Below, piece after piece: positions 24,556 through 33,902 of a stretch of 64,000 bases of DNA. Location of the stretch: assembly GCA_036788835.1 (NCBI GenBank), contig DAIQMR010000007.1, forward strand, positions 24,020-88,019. Reading direction: 5' to 3'. The position numbers were made by a program, and so were the translations under genes. The DNA is from JALCSJ01 sp036788835 (GTDB lineage Bacteria > Bacillota > Negativicutes > Acidaminococcales > Acidaminococcaceae). The notes beneath the pieces were generated by a model, which was given only the letters and a program-made list of their open reading frames with translations, made no database searches and was not told where the DNA came from. The stretch's first letter is position 1; every line of letters starts with the position of its first letter.

Positions 24556-25359
24556 ATGATGTTGACAAAAGAAATGTCTATCGGTGTTTTAGATTCCGGC
24601 GTTGGCGGTTTGACTGTTCTTAAAGAACTTCGTCGGAAGCTGCCTAATGAAAACTTCATCTTTTTGGGAGATACGGCTCGGGCTCCCTATGGTGTGCGCA
24701 GCGAAAAAGAAATCCGTCAATTTGTGGAAGATATGCTGTGCTTTTTTGATACCCAAAATGTCAAGCTGGTAGTGTCCGCTTGCAATACCATTACCACCTT
24801 GGGCATGGACACTTTGCAAAAGGCCCATAAGTTCGGACTCATTGGTATGTCCAAGGGGGAAAAGCTAGTGATGGCTGCCAGCAAGAAGAAGAAAATCGGT
24901 TTATTTGCCACACAGTTCACAGTGAATTCTCACATGCATCAGAAGGCATATAACGCCATAGATGTCAGGGTACAGGTTTACGGGGTGCCCTGCACGAAGT
25001 TCGTGCCTTTGGTAGAGGCTGCTAAGTTCGGTACACCGGAAATGTCCGCGGCTATTATGGAATACACGGATGAAGCCAAGAAAGACGGAGTAGATGTAGT
25101 TCTTCTGGGCTGTACCCATTTCCCGTTTTTGCAGAAGGAAATTCAAAAGGTCATGGGTCCCAATGTGACTGTCATTGACCCGGCGGCGGAAACGGCCACG
25201 GATGTAGAACATTATCTGATAGAAGAAGGCTTGTACAAAATGACAGGTACAGGCAGTACGGTGATTAATTTCACGGGAGATATGGAAAAGGGTAAGAAAC
25301 TGGTTTCCTATGGCATGCCCGGTGAAACATTTGTTTTCAATAAAATAACCCTGGGGTAA
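24556..25359 (+). CDS. murI: Aspartate/glutamate racemase family (MurI-like)
   Basis: A 267-residue racemase with N-terminal IGVLDSGVGGLTVLKEL and GDTARAPYG. The two catalytic Cys are in VSACNTIT and LGCTHFP. This matches glutamate racemase, which makes D-Glu for peptidoglycan, but the family also includes aspartate racemases. Two ATGs in tandem begin the frame. It ends 36 bases before the V-ATPase genes, with no terminator between, so it probably leads that operon. Confidence 0.88.
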   Translation: MMLTKEMSIGVLDSGVGGLTVLKELRRKLPNENFIFLGDTARAPYGVRSEKEIRQFVEDMLCFFDTQNVKLVVSACNTITTLGMDTLQKAHKFGLIGMSKGEKLVMAASKKKKIGLFATQFTVNSHMHQKAYNAIDVRVQVYGVPCTKFVPLVEAAKFGTPEMSAAIMEYTDEAKKDGVDVVLLGCTHFPFLQKEIQKVMGPNVTVIDPAAETATDVEHYLIEEGLYKMTGTGSTVINFTGDMEKGKKLVSYGMPGETFVFNKITLG

Positions 25360-25395
25360 AAGACATAAGATAATCTAGCAAAGGTGGTGATAAAA

Positions 25396-25701
25396 TTGTC
25401 AATGATTGAAGAAATTAAGGCAGCAGAAAAGGCGGCTGATGAATCACAACAATTGGCAACCCTGGAAGCCAGAAATTTATTAAGAGATGCAGAAGATAAG
25501 GCCCGGCAAGAAGCAGAGGCATTACTCGTGACTGCCAGAAACAAGGCCAAGGAAGCAGTAACAAAGGCAGAAACCACAGCGAAAACACAAGCTCAGGAGA
25601 TTTTGACTAAACGGTCTGCGGAGGATGCGGCGCTGACGCAAGCCGCCGAGGGAAACATACCTCAGGCAGTAAAGTATATTCTAGAAAAGGTCGTGGTCTA
25701 A
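25396..25701 (+). CDS. ntpF: V-type ATPase subunit H/G (NtpF-like stalk)
   Basis: About 101 residues, almost wholly alpha-helical and charged (Ala/Glu/Lys-rich), as expected for the peripheral stalk subunit that forms a coiled coil with subunit E. The C-terminal segment is VKYILEKVVV. I place the start at the TTG at 25396, 8 bases after AGGTGG; the ATG at 25402 is possible, and the longer frame from a GTG at 25384 overlaps the ribosome site. First structural gene of the V-ATPase operon. Confidence 0.85.
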   Translation: MSMIEEIKAAEKAADESQQLATLEARNLLRDAEDKARQEAEALLVTARNKAKEAVTKAETTAKTQAQEILTKRSAEDAALTQAAEGNIPQAVKYILEKVVV

Positions 25702-25702
25702 A

Positions 25703-27559
25703 ATGTTAGTGCCAATGAAAAGACTAACTTTATATGCCCTTAAAGACGACCGGGATGCCCTACTGCTGGCATTGCAGAAAGACGGAAATGTCATGTTCAT
25801 CCAAACCGACGATAAAGCGGCCCTGCCCGGAGCAGAAGAGGTCAGCAGTCAATTGGACAAAGCCAAGGAAGTGATTCATTTCCTGGATAGCCACGGGGCT
25901 AAAAAATCCATCCTGGCACCTAAGGCTCCGGTACCGTATCGACAGTTCCTTATTGAATCAAAAAGCGGTCAGGACACTATGGGTGAGGCAGAGGCTTTAG
26001 CCGGTCAGATTGCTACTCTTCGTAATGAGGAAATGAATTTAAATACCCAGGCGGAAAATCTGGGGCCTTGGCTGAATCTGGACATACCCTTGGAAGAACT
26101 TAAGGCTACGGAAACAACAGATTGCTTTGTAGGTTACCTGCCGGAAGAAGACTTGGCGGGCTACCTTAAGGCAACAGAGGAATTTCTGGTGGACACCAAT
26201 CGTTTAGGCGTTGGCCCGGAAGGCATAGCCATGGTAGTTATTGCCCACAAGAGCCAGGCGCAGGAAATCAAACATATTTTGAAAGAGCACAATTTTTCCG
26301 ATGCTCTTCTGCCCAAACGTACCGGTATGGCTACTCAGGTAGTGGAAGAACTGAAAACAGAAGTTGCTAGGAAAGAAGAAGAGGTTCAGACCTTAGAAGC
26401 CAAGGCTAAAGAAATCGCCGGCCGAAAAGACCAGGTAGCTCTTTATGCCGACCAAATGGCGGCCAAGGAAGCCAGACTGGCTAACGGCGGCACTGAAACA
26501 GTAAAAACCTTCTGTCTCCATGGCTGGGTACGCAAGGATCGTACGGAACGGGTGGAAACAGCCTTAAAAAGTGTTACTGATGCTTATGAACTGGCTTTCA
26601 GAGATCCTCAAGAAGGGGAGACACCTCCTTCTGTTATGGAAAACAATAAATTAGTAGCGCCTTACGAATCCGTTGTAGAATTATACTCCCTGCCTAAAGT
26701 CGGCACGGTAGATCCTGATTTAATAATGGCACCTTTCCATTTTATTTTCTTCGGAATGATGTTGTCTGATGCAGGTTACGGATTGGTTCTCACTATTGCT
26801 CTATTTATTGCGGTGAAGTTATTTAAGCCTCAGGGCTTTGCGGGAAAATTAACCATGGTTATTTTTTTCGGCAGTATCTCGACGGTAATCTGGGGCGCCA
26901 TGTTTGGCGGCTGGTTCGGGCTGGAGTGGCATCCGCTGCTTTTTGTTCCCATGAATGAACCTATTAAGATGCTGGCTTTGTGCTATGGGCTGGGTGTTAT
27001 TCATCTGGTTTGCGGCATACTCATCAAAGTCTACACACTTATCAAAGCAGGAGATATTATGGGCGCTGTTTGCGACCAAATCAGCTGGCTGATTATGTTT
27101 ACCGGGTTCTTCTTTATGGGAATTATGCCGGGCCCGGCGGGCAAATATATGGCACTCTTCGGAGCGGCTATTATCCTGCTCTTTGGAGGAAGGGAAAAGA
27201 AAGGTATCATTTCCCGGATTATCGGCGGCCTCTTGAGCTTGTATAACATCAGCAGTTACTTAAGCGATTTACTCAGCTATTCCCGTATTTTCGCTTTAGG
27301 TTTGGCTACCGGCGTTATTGCCATGGTACTTAATACCATTGCTAAGATGCTCATCGGCATGGGACCTGTAGGTATTGTTTTTGCAGTTCTGCTGCTCATA
27401 GGCGGACACACCTTTAATATTATCATCAACGTATTAGGTGCTTTCGTACACAGCTCCCGGTTGCAGTACATTGAATTTTTTGGCAAGTTTTTTGAAGCCG
27501 GCGGCAGAGCCTTTGTACCCCTTGCTTTGAGAACCAAATATACAGACGTAACTAAATAA
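25703..27559 (+). CDS. ntpI: V-type ATPase subunit I (membrane, a-subunit equivalent)
   Basis: A 618-residue two-part protein: a soluble N-terminal half with coiled-coil stretches (about 190-260) that anchors the stalks, and a C-terminal membrane half (about 340-618) with seven to eight helices. FHFIFFGMMLSDAGYGL marks the start of the membrane part. An essential Arg is expected in the region around RIFALGLATGVIAM. It provides the ion half-channels next to the K ring. Confidence 0.95.
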   Translation: MLVPMKRLTLYALKDDRDALLLALQKDGNVMFIQTDDKAALPGAEEVSSQLDKAKEVIHFLDSHGAKKSILAPKAPVPYRQFLIESKSGQDTMGEAEALAGQIATLRNEEMNLNTQAENLGPWLNLDIPLEELKATETTDCFVGYLPEEDLAGYLKATEEFLVDTNRLGVGPEGIAMVVIAHKSQAQEIKHILKEHNFSDALLPKRTGMATQVVEELKTEVARKEEEVQTLEAKAKEIAGRKDQVALYADQMAAKEARLANGGTETVKTFCLHGWVRKDRTERVETALKSVTDAYELAFRDPQEGETPPSVMENNKLVAPYESVVELYSLPKVGTVDPDLIMAPFHFIFFGMMLSDAGYGLVLTIALFIAVKLFKPQGFAGKLTMVIFFGSISTVIWGAMFGGWFGLEWHPLLFVPMNEPIKMLALCYGLGVIHLVCGILIKVYTLIKAGDIMGAVCDQISWLIMFTGFFFMGIMPGPAGKYMALFGAAIILLFGGREKKGIISRIIGGLLSLYNISSYLSDLLSYSRIFALGLATGVIAMVLNTIAKMLIGMGPVGIVFAVLLLIGGHTFNIIINVLGAFVHSSRLQYIEFFGKFFEAGGRAFVPLALRTKYTDVTK

Positions 27560-27586
27560 ATCAGAAAATTTAAGGAGGATTTAATT

Positions 27587-28066
27587 ATGATTACATTAGG
27601 AACAGCACTGGCTTTTGCCGGAGCAGCATTTTCAGCAGCCCTGTCAGGTGTGGGCAGTGCAAAAGGATTGGCAATTGCAGGTCAAGCAGGCAGTGGTGTT
27701 GTGGCAGAAGATCCGGATAAGTTCGGTAATGTTTTGGTATTGCAAGCTTTGCCGGGTACTCAGGGCATTTATGGTTTGCTGATTGCTTTCATTATTTTGT
27801 TAAAGATCGGTGCCGTAGGCGGCAGCGGTGTACAGGAATTAACTACTTATCAAGGCTTAGCATTATTTTTTGCAGCCTTCCCTATGGGCATCGGCGGTTT
27901 GCTTTCTGCCATTGCTCAGGGCAAAGTTGCTGCAGCAGGAATTTATCTGACGGCTAAGCGTCCTGAAGAATTTGGTAAAGGCGTTACCATGACAGCTATG
28001 GTTGAAACCTATGCTGTATTGGCTTTGCTTATTTCCTTCTTAATGGTTTATGGTATTAATGTCTAA
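27587..28066 (+). CDS. ntpK: V-type ATPase subunit K, Na+-binding type
   Basis: A 159-residue proteolipid with four helices (two fused hairpins). Compared with Enterococcus hirae NtpK, all reported Na+ ligands are present: Leu55, Thr58 and Gln59 in LPGTQG, Gln111 in AIAQGKV and Glu140 in AMVETYA. This full set points to Na+ rather than H+ transport. AAGGAGG lies upstream. It forms the rotor ring. Confidence 0.95.
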   Translation: MITLGTALAFAGAAFSAALSGVGSAKGLAIAGQAGSGVVAEDPDKFGNVLVLQALPGTQGIYGLLIAFIILLKIGAVGGSGVQELTTYQGLALFFAAFPMGIGGLLSAIAQGKVAAAGIYLTAKRPEEFGKGVTMTAMVETYAVLALLISFLMVYGINV

Positions 28067-28086
28067 TAAGTAAGGAGAAAAATACT

Positions 28087-28695
28087 GTGGCAGCAAACAA
28101 AATTATCGAAAAAATACAGCAGGAAGCTCAGCAAAACGCTGCGGACATTCGTTCTGCCGCTGAAGAAAAGGCTGCTGGCCTTAAAGCAAAAATTATGGCT
28201 GATGCCAATGAACAAATAAAGGCTATTAATGCCCAAGCCACAATTGATGCGGACGAAGCCGGACGTCGTCAAGTGCTGATTGCCGAGCTGGATACCAGAA
28301 AGAAATCTCTGGGCAGCAAAAGGGATGTTATCGAAAAGGCCTTTGCGGGAGCACAAGAGGCTTTGGCTCAACTTCCCGAAGACCGGTGGGAAAAACTGAT
28401 TACCGACATTGTATTGGGTGCCAGTACCACCGGCACGGAAAAGCTTCAAGTACCGGCTCAAGATGCGGATAAATATAAAAACGGCTTATTAACCAAGCTA
28501 AATAATGCCTTGGTTCAAGCCGGTAAAAAGGGCGGGTTGACTTTAAGCGAGACCCCGGCTGCTTTTAAGGGCGGAGTTATGCTTATTGGTGAAACCAGTG
28601 ATTATGATGGTTCTTTTGCAACCCTTCTGCAAGACATCCGTACCCGGGAGGAAAAGAATGTGGCTAACATCCTGTTTGGTACGGAGGTGAAGTGA
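28087..28695 (+). CDS. ntpE: V-type ATPase subunit E
   Basis: A 202-residue peripheral-stalk subunit. The N-terminal half is a long amphipathic helix rich in Ala, Glu and Lys; the C-terminal half (about 100-200) is the globular head binding the catalytic hexamer, ending in REEKNVANILFGTEVK. It starts with GTG after AAGGAG. It is located between K and C, as in Enterococcus. Confidence 0.92.
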   Translation: MAANKIIEKIQQEAQQNAADIRSAAEEKAAGLKAKIMADANEQIKAINAQATIDADEAGRRQVLIAELDTRKKSLGSKRDVIEKAFAGAQEALAQLPEDRWEKLITDIVLGASTTGTEKLQVPAQDADKYKNGLLTKLNNALVQAGKKGGLTLSETPAAFKGGVMLIGETSDYDGSFATLLQDIRTREEKNVANILFGTEVK

Positions 28696-28696
28696 T

Positions 28697-29689
28697 ATGC
28701 CGCAAAGCAGCTTAGAATATGCTATTGGTAGTATCAGCGTTCTCTCTACCCATTTACTGACCCAGCCGCAGCTGAGAAGGATTGTGGAAGCACCTACAAC
28801 GAAAGAAGCCTTGTCTGTGCTTTTGGAAACAGGCTATGCAGAAGGTGTTTCCGAAGCCATTGTGCAAGAAGGGGAAATCGATAAAATCATCCGTGAACAA
28901 ATGCAGCTCTCTCGCAAAAAGATTATGGGCCTGACACCGGATGAGGATTTGACCGGACTTTTTCTGCTGGATGTGGATACCCACAACATTAAAACATTGT
29001 TAAAAGCGCGTCTTTTAGGTACAGATGGGAGCGAGTTTTTGCGAGATGGCGGTGTCTTTTCCTTAGAATTATTAAAAGATGCCATTGCTACGAAATATTA
29101 CGACGATTTGCCGGAAATTTATGCGGTCACCATGAATAAAATTGAGACAGAATTGGTCAGGGGCATTGATCCTCTCCGCTTCAGCGCTCAAATTGACGGG
29201 GCTATGTTCAAGGAAGTGGCAAAAGTTCTGCAAGAAAAAAATGAGCATGGCTTCATTAAAGACTATTTTTCTCTTTGGGCAGATTTTCTTAATGCAGAAA
29301 GTTTGCTCAGGGCCAGATTAATGAAGTGGGATGTTGACAAGCTCCGTTTTGTTCTGGTAGAAGCCGGGGACATGGATTTCAAGACATTTACGGAGAATAT
29401 GGAAACACCCCCAGAGCAATTTGTCCAAAAGCTTAATGTAGGTAAAAATGGCACGCATATAGCTCAGGCCATTAACGAATATATGCAAACAAAAGATATG
29501 ACCATTATTAACAAACACATGCATACAGCTCTTTTAGATATTCTGCGGGAAAAGAAATGGGACTACGAATCAATGGGTCCCGTTATTGGCTACCTGGTAG
29601 CCAGACAGACAGAGGCAATAGCTTTGAGAGCAATCTTTGGTGCAAAGCAAGGTGGCTTTGAAGTGGAATTGCCGGAACTCTTTTCTTAA
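28697..29689 (+). CDS. ntpC: V-type ATPase subunit C (NtpC/d-type)
   Basis: A 330-residue all-helical protein of the d-subunit family that links the central rotor to the K ring. Recognisable elements are FLLDVDTHNIKTLLKARL and the C-terminal GPVIGYLVARQTEAIALRAI. A GGAGGTGA lies just upstream. Order E-C-F agrees with other bacterial V-ATPase operons. Confidence 0.92.
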   Translation: MPQSSLEYAIGSISVLSTHLLTQPQLRRIVEAPTTKEALSVLLETGYAEGVSEAIVQEGEIDKIIREQMQLSRKKIMGLTPDEDLTGLFLLDVDTHNIKTLLKARLLGTDGSEFLRDGGVFSLELLKDAIATKYYDDLPEIYAVTMNKIETELVRGIDPLRFSAQIDGAMFKEVAKVLQEKNEHGFIKDYFSLWADFLNAESLLRARLMKWDVDKLRFVLVEAGDMDFKTFTENMETPPEQFVQKLNVGKNGTHIAQAINEYMQTKDMTIINKHMHTALLDILREKKWDYESMGPVIGYLVARQTEAIALRAIFGAKQGGFEVELPELFS

Positions 29690-29715
29690 AGAAGTTCTGC
29701 TAGGGAGGTAAGATT

Positions 29716-30042
29716 ATGGCAAAAAGAAAAATAGCAGTAATCGGTGATCCCAGCTCTGTTATGATTTATAAGGCAGTAGGCTTTGATGTTTTCTACGAAA
29801 CAGAAAAAGCAAAAATAGAGCAGAGGATTCACAAGCTGGCTGAGGAAGACTACGTGATTATTTATATTACGGAGACTGCCGCCCAGCTGGTACAAGAGGT
29901 AATCAACACATATGCGACCGCAACCTTTCCTGCCATCATACCCATTCCTGCCGGAACAAAATCCTTAGGATTAGGTATGAAACGGATTAAGTCCAATGTA
30001 GAAAAAGCGGTTGGCGCTGATATTCTATTCAAAGAAGGGTAG
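29716..30042 (+). CDS. ntpG: V-type ATPase subunit F (central stalk)
   Basis: A 108-residue small Rossmann-like subunit starting KRKIAVIGDPSSVMIYKAVGFDV and containing DYVIIYITE and PAIIPIPAG, the usual F-subunit pattern. It attaches to subunit D in the central shaft. In Enterococcus naming it is NtpG. AGGGAGG precedes the ATG. Confidence 0.93.
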   Translation: MAKRKIAVIGDPSSVMIYKAVGFDVFYETEKAKIEQRIHKLAEEDYVIIYITETAAQLVQEVINTYATATFPAIIPIPAGTKSLGLGMKRIKSNVEKAVGADILFKEG

Positions 30043-30053
30043 GGAAAAAATCA

Positions 30054-31826
30054 ATGAGTGGAACTATTGTAAAGGTATCCGGTCCGTTGATTGTTGCTGA
30101 AGGTATGGGCGACGTGCATTTGTATGACGTGGTTCGGGTCAGCAAGCAGCATCTGATTGGCGAAGTAATTGAACTAAGAGGAGACAAGGCCTCCATTCAG
30201 GTTTATGAGGAAACCGCCGGCTTGGGCCCCGGTGAGCCTGTAGAAACCACAGGTGCCCCCTTGTCCGTAGAATTGGCCCCCGGTCTGATTGAAAGTATCT
30301 TTGATGGTATTCAAAGACCTTTGACTGAGATTTATAAACTTACCGGAGACCGCATTACACGCGGTATTGATGTACCGAAGCTGAACAGAAGCAAAAAATG
30401 GGAATTCGTTCCCGTGGCTAAAGTGGGAGAGGAAGTAAGCGGCGGTGACGTGCTGGGTACCGTTCAGGAGACTCCTGCCGTACTGCACAAAATCATGCTG
30501 CCTCCCGGCAAGGAAGGTACCGTGGAATGGATTTATTCCGGTGAGGCAACTATTACCGACCCGGTTTATAAGATTAAGGATAAAGAAGGAAAAGTTACTG
30601 AATATCCTATGCTCCAAACTTGGCCTGTGCGTGTAGCCCGCCCTTATAAGGACAAACAGGCACCCGACGAGCCTATGGTTACCGGGCAGAGAGTTATTGA
30701 TACGCTGTTTCCTATTGCTAAAGGCGGCGTGGCAGCTGTGCCGGGACCCTTCGGCAGCGGCAAGACGGTTATTCAGCATCAGCTGGCCAAATGGGCCGAT
30801 GCAGACATTATCGTTTACGTAGGCTGTGGCGAACGGGGTAACGAAATGACGGACGTTCTGAACGAGTTTCCGGCTTTAAAGGATCCTCGCACAGGACTGC
30901 CTTTGATGAAGCGTACCGTTCTTATTGCCAATACTTCCGATATGCCTGTGGCAGCTCGTGAAGCATCTATTTATACAGGTATTACCCTGGCAGAGTATTT
31001 CCGTGATATGGGTTACAAAGTAGCCATTATGGCTGACTCTACTTCCCGTTGGGCCGAAGCACTTCGTGAAATGTCCTCCCGTCTGGAAGAAATGCCCGGT
31101 GAAGAAGGCTATCCTGCCTACCTGGCATCACGTATGGCTGAGTTCTACGAAAGAGCCGGCGTAGTAGACTGTATAGGCAAGGAAAAACGCGTAGGAGCAG
31201 TTTCTGCCATTGGGGCAGTTTCCCCTCCCGGCGGCGATATTTCTGAACCTGTATCTCAGGCTACCTTGCGTATTGTAAAAGTGTTCTGGTGCTTGTCAGC
31301 ATCACTGGCCTATGCCCGTCACTTCCCGGCTATCGACTGGCTTCAGAGCTATTCCCTGTATTCCGATAGATTGAGAGCCTATTACAATAGCAGCGTTGCA
31401 CCTGATTGGGGCGAGCTGGTTGGTAAGACTGCGGTCATTCTTCAAGAGGAAGCCAGCTTAAACGAAATCGTCCGTTTGGTTGGTATTGATGCCCTGGGCT
31501 TCAAGGACCGTATTACTATGGAATGTGCCCGTTCTATCCGTGAAGATTATCTTCATCAGAACTCTTTTGATGAAGTTGATACCTACACTTCCCTGACTAA
31601 GCAATACGATATGCTGAAATTAATCATTACCTGGTACGACAAGGCTCTGGCTGCTTTGGAGCAGCATGTCCAATTAGATAAATTGATTGATATGCCCATC
31701 CGTGAGCATATAGGCAGAGCAAAATATATTCCGGAAAAGGAAGAGAAGGAAAAATTTGCCGCATTAAACAAAGAAATGGATAAAGCGTTTTCAGACTTAA
31801 CAGAGGAGGGTGGAGCTAATGCGTAA
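30054..31826 (+). CDS. ntpA: V-type ATPase catalytic subunit A
   Basis: A 590-residue catalytic subunit. It has the N-terminal barrel, the A-type bulge domain (about 110-190), Walker A GPFGSGKTV (about residue 232), GERGNEMTDVL and the catalytic Glu region, and SRWAEALREMSSRLEEMPGEEGYPAYL. ATP hydrolysis here drives rotation. It overlaps ntpB by 8 bases. Length and motifs are normal, and no intein is present. Confidence 0.98.
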   Translation: MSGTIVKVSGPLIVAEGMGDVHLYDVVRVSKQHLIGEVIELRGDKASIQVYEETAGLGPGEPVETTGAPLSVELAPGLIESIFDGIQRPLTEIYKLTGDRITRGIDVPKLNRSKKWEFVPVAKVGEEVSGGDVLGTVQETPAVLHKIMLPPGKEGTVEWIYSGEATITDPVYKIKDKEGKVTEYPMLQTWPVRVARPYKDKQAPDEPMVTGQRVIDTLFPIAKGGVAAVPGPFGSGKTVIQHQLAKWADADIIVYVGCGERGNEMTDVLNEFPALKDPRTGLPLMKRTVLIANTSDMPVAAREASIYTGITLAEYFRDMGYKVAIMADSTSRWAEALREMSSRLEEMPGEEGYPAYLASRMAEFYERAGVVDCIGKEKRVGAVSAIGAVSPPGGDISEPVSQATLRIVKVFWCLSASLAYARHFPAIDWLQSYSLYSDRLRAYYNSSVAPDWGELVGKTAVILQEEASLNEIVRLVGIDALGFKDRITMECARSIREDYLHQNSFDEVDTYTSLTKQYDMLKLIITWYDKALAALEQHVQLDKLIDMPIREHIGRAKYIPEKEEKEKFAALNKEMDKAFSDLTEEGGANA

Positions 31827-33213
31827 AGATTATAAAACAATTCGCGAAGTAGTAGGCCCTCTGATGATGGTAGACCACGTAGAAGGTGTCAAATATGATG
31901 AACTGGTAGAAATTTACCAGGCTAACGGAGAAACCCGTAGCGGCAAGGTTTTAACCGTAGACGGGGATAAGGCTCTGGTTCAGCTTTTCGAAAGCTCTCA
32001 GGGTTTAAAGATTGATGACTCCAAGGCTCGTTTCCTGGGCCATGGTATTCAATTAGGCGTATCTCCTGCTATGCTGGGCCGTGTGTTTGATGGTATGGGC
32101 CGTCCTAAGGACGGTGGCGCTCCCATTATTTCCGAGGAATACAAGGACATTAACGGTGTACCTATGAACCCTGCAGCCCGGGACTATCCTGCCGAATTTA
32201 TTCAAACCGGCGTTAGCGCTATTGACGGACTGAACACATTGGTACGTGGACAGAAGCTTCCCGTGTTTTCAGGAAGCGGTTTGCCCCATGCTCAGTTAGC
32301 TGCTCAGATTGCCCGTCAGGCCAAGGTGCTGGGCACCGGCGAAGGTTTCGCCGTTGTCTTTGCTGCCGTAGGTATTACCTTCGAAGAAGCTAACTTCTTC
32401 ATGAACGACTTTAACAGAACCGGTGCCTTGGAACGTGCCGTAGTGTTCATCAACCTGGCCAATGACCCGGCTGTTGAGCGTATCGCTACACCTCGTATGG
32501 CTATTACCGCTGCTGAATATTTAGCTTTCGAACTGGACATGCACGTTTTGGTTATTATCACTGATATTACCAACTACGCCGATGCCCTTCGTGAAATTTC
32601 CGCAGCTCGTAAAGAAGTGCCAGGTCGTCGTGGTTACCCCGGTTATCTGTACACCGACTTGGCAACTATGTACGAAAGAGCCGGACGTATCAGAAACAAA
32701 AAAGGTTCAATTACCATGATACCTATCCTGTCTATGCCGGAAGATGATAAGACCCATCCAATTCCTGACTTAACAGGCTATATTACGGAAGGTCAGATTA
32801 TCCTGTCTCGTGAACTGTACAGAAAAGGACTGACGCCTCCTATTGACGTACTGCCTTCTCTGTCTCGTTTGAAAGATAAGGGCGTTGGTAAAGGCAAGAC
32901 CCGTGAAGATCATGCAGATACTATGAATCAGCTCTTCGCCGCTTATTCCCGTGGTAAACAGGCTAAAGAATTGGCTACCATCTTGGGTGATGCTGCCTTG
33001 AGCAAGGTTGATAAACTATATGCTCAATTCTCTGATGAATTCGAGAAGCAATACGTTTCTCAGGGTTATAACACCAACCGTTCTATTGAGGACACTTTGA
33101 ACCTAGGTTGGAAACTGCTGGGTATTCTGCCCCGCAGCGAACTGAAACGTATCCGCGACGAATATCTGGATAAGTATTACAAACCGGCCAACGGTACTAC
33201 CGAGGGGGAATAA
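31819..33213 (+). CDS. ntpB: V-type ATPase subunit B
   Basis: A 464-residue non-catalytic subunit that alternates with A in the hexamer. It lacks a Walker A motif and has SGSGLPHAQLAAQIARQA and SARKEVPGRRGYPGYLYTDLA, the arginine-finger region. I use the ATG at 31819; the frame opens three codons earlier at a GTG inside the ribosome-binding sequence GGAGGGTGGAG. Confidence 0.98.
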   Translation: MRKDYKTIREVVGPLMMVDHVEGVKYDELVEIYQANGETRSGKVLTVDGDKALVQLFESSQGLKIDDSKARFLGHGIQLGVSPAMLGRVFDGMGRPKDGGAPIISEEYKDINGVPMNPAARDYPAEFIQTGVSAIDGLNTLVRGQKLPVFSGSGLPHAQLAAQIARQAKVLGTGEGFAVVFAAVGITFEEANFFMNDFNRTGALERAVVFINLANDPAVERIATPRMAITAAEYLAFELDMHVLVIITDITNYADALREISAARKEVPGRRGYPGYLYTDLATMYERAGRIRNKKGSITMIPILSMPEDDKTHPIPDLTGYITEGQIILSRELYRKGLTPPIDVLPSLSRLKDKGVGKGKTREDHADTMNQLFAAYSRGKQAKELATILGDAALSKVDKLYAQFSDEFEKQYVSQGYNTNRSIEDTLNLGWKLLGILPRSELKRIRDEYLDKYYKPANGTTEGE

Positions 33214-33216
33214 CCC

Positions 33217-33858
33217 ATGGCAACTAATGTAAACCCTACACGTATGGAGCTGACCAGGCTGAAAAACAGGCTGGCTACGGCTGTTAGGGGGCATAAGCTT
33301 TTAAAGGATAAGCGGGATGAAATGGTCCGTCAGTTTATGATTTACATCAGGCGGAACAATGAACTGCGGCAAAAAATGGAAGCGCACCTTTTGGAAGTGT
33401 CGAAAAACTTCATTAAGGCCAGAGCAGAAATGGGCTATCTCAGCATGAGCGAAGCTCTGCTATATCCTGCTCGCAGCGCGGAGTTTGAAGTGGGCGAGAA
33501 AAACGTTATGAGTGTGGATGTACCGACTATCACTTATACGGGAGCCACAGAAGAGGAAACCACGGAAGTCCCCTATGCTTTTGCCTTTACTTCCAGTTAT
33601 CTGGATAGCTCTGTGATGGATTTAACTAAATACCTACCGGAGCTTTTGGAATTGGCAGAAGTGGAAAAAACCTGTAATATGCTGGCGGATGAAATCGAAA
33701 AGACCCGCCGCAGAGTTAATGCCCTGGAATATGTTATGATTCCGGAAATGCAGACCAGCATTAAATTCATCACAATGAAATTGGCGGAGAATGATCGTGC
33801 CAGCACGGTACGGTTAATGAAGGCCAAGGAAATGATGAACAAAGAACAGGAACAATAA
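33217..33858 (+). CDS. ntpD: V-type ATPase subunit D (central shaft)
   Basis: A 213-residue rotor shaft subunit: a long antiparallel coiled coil, starting VNPTRMELTRLKNRLATAVRGHKLLKDKRDEM and returning with RRRVNALEYVMIP and IKFITMKLAENDRAS. Last gene of the operon; a terminator follows. No J or separate H genes are seen downstream. Confidence 0.95.
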   Translation: MATNVNPTRMELTRLKNRLATAVRGHKLLKDKRDEMVRQFMIYIRRNNELRQKMEAHLLEVSKNFIKARAEMGYLSMSEALLYPARSAEFEVGEKNVMSVDVPTITYTGATEEETTEVPYAFAFTSSYLDSSVMDLTKYLPELLELAEVEKTCNMLADEIEKTRRRVNALEYVMIPEMQTSIKFITMKLAENDRASTVRLMKAKEMMNKEQEQ

Positions 33859-33885
33859 AAAAGCGCCGCTACGCGGCGCTTTTTT
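33857..33885 (+). terminator. Terminator of the V-ATPase operon
   Basis: The stem GCGCCGC / GCGGCGC has a 3-base loop, is flanked by A6 and T6, and lies directly after ntpD. Confidence 0.93.
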
Positions 33886-33902
33886 CCGAGGAGCGTGAGA
33901 TT

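Noticed and set aside
26849..27537. Several minus-strand and +frame ORFs inside ntpI
   Set aside because: They are shadows of the ntpI coding frame without family motifs.
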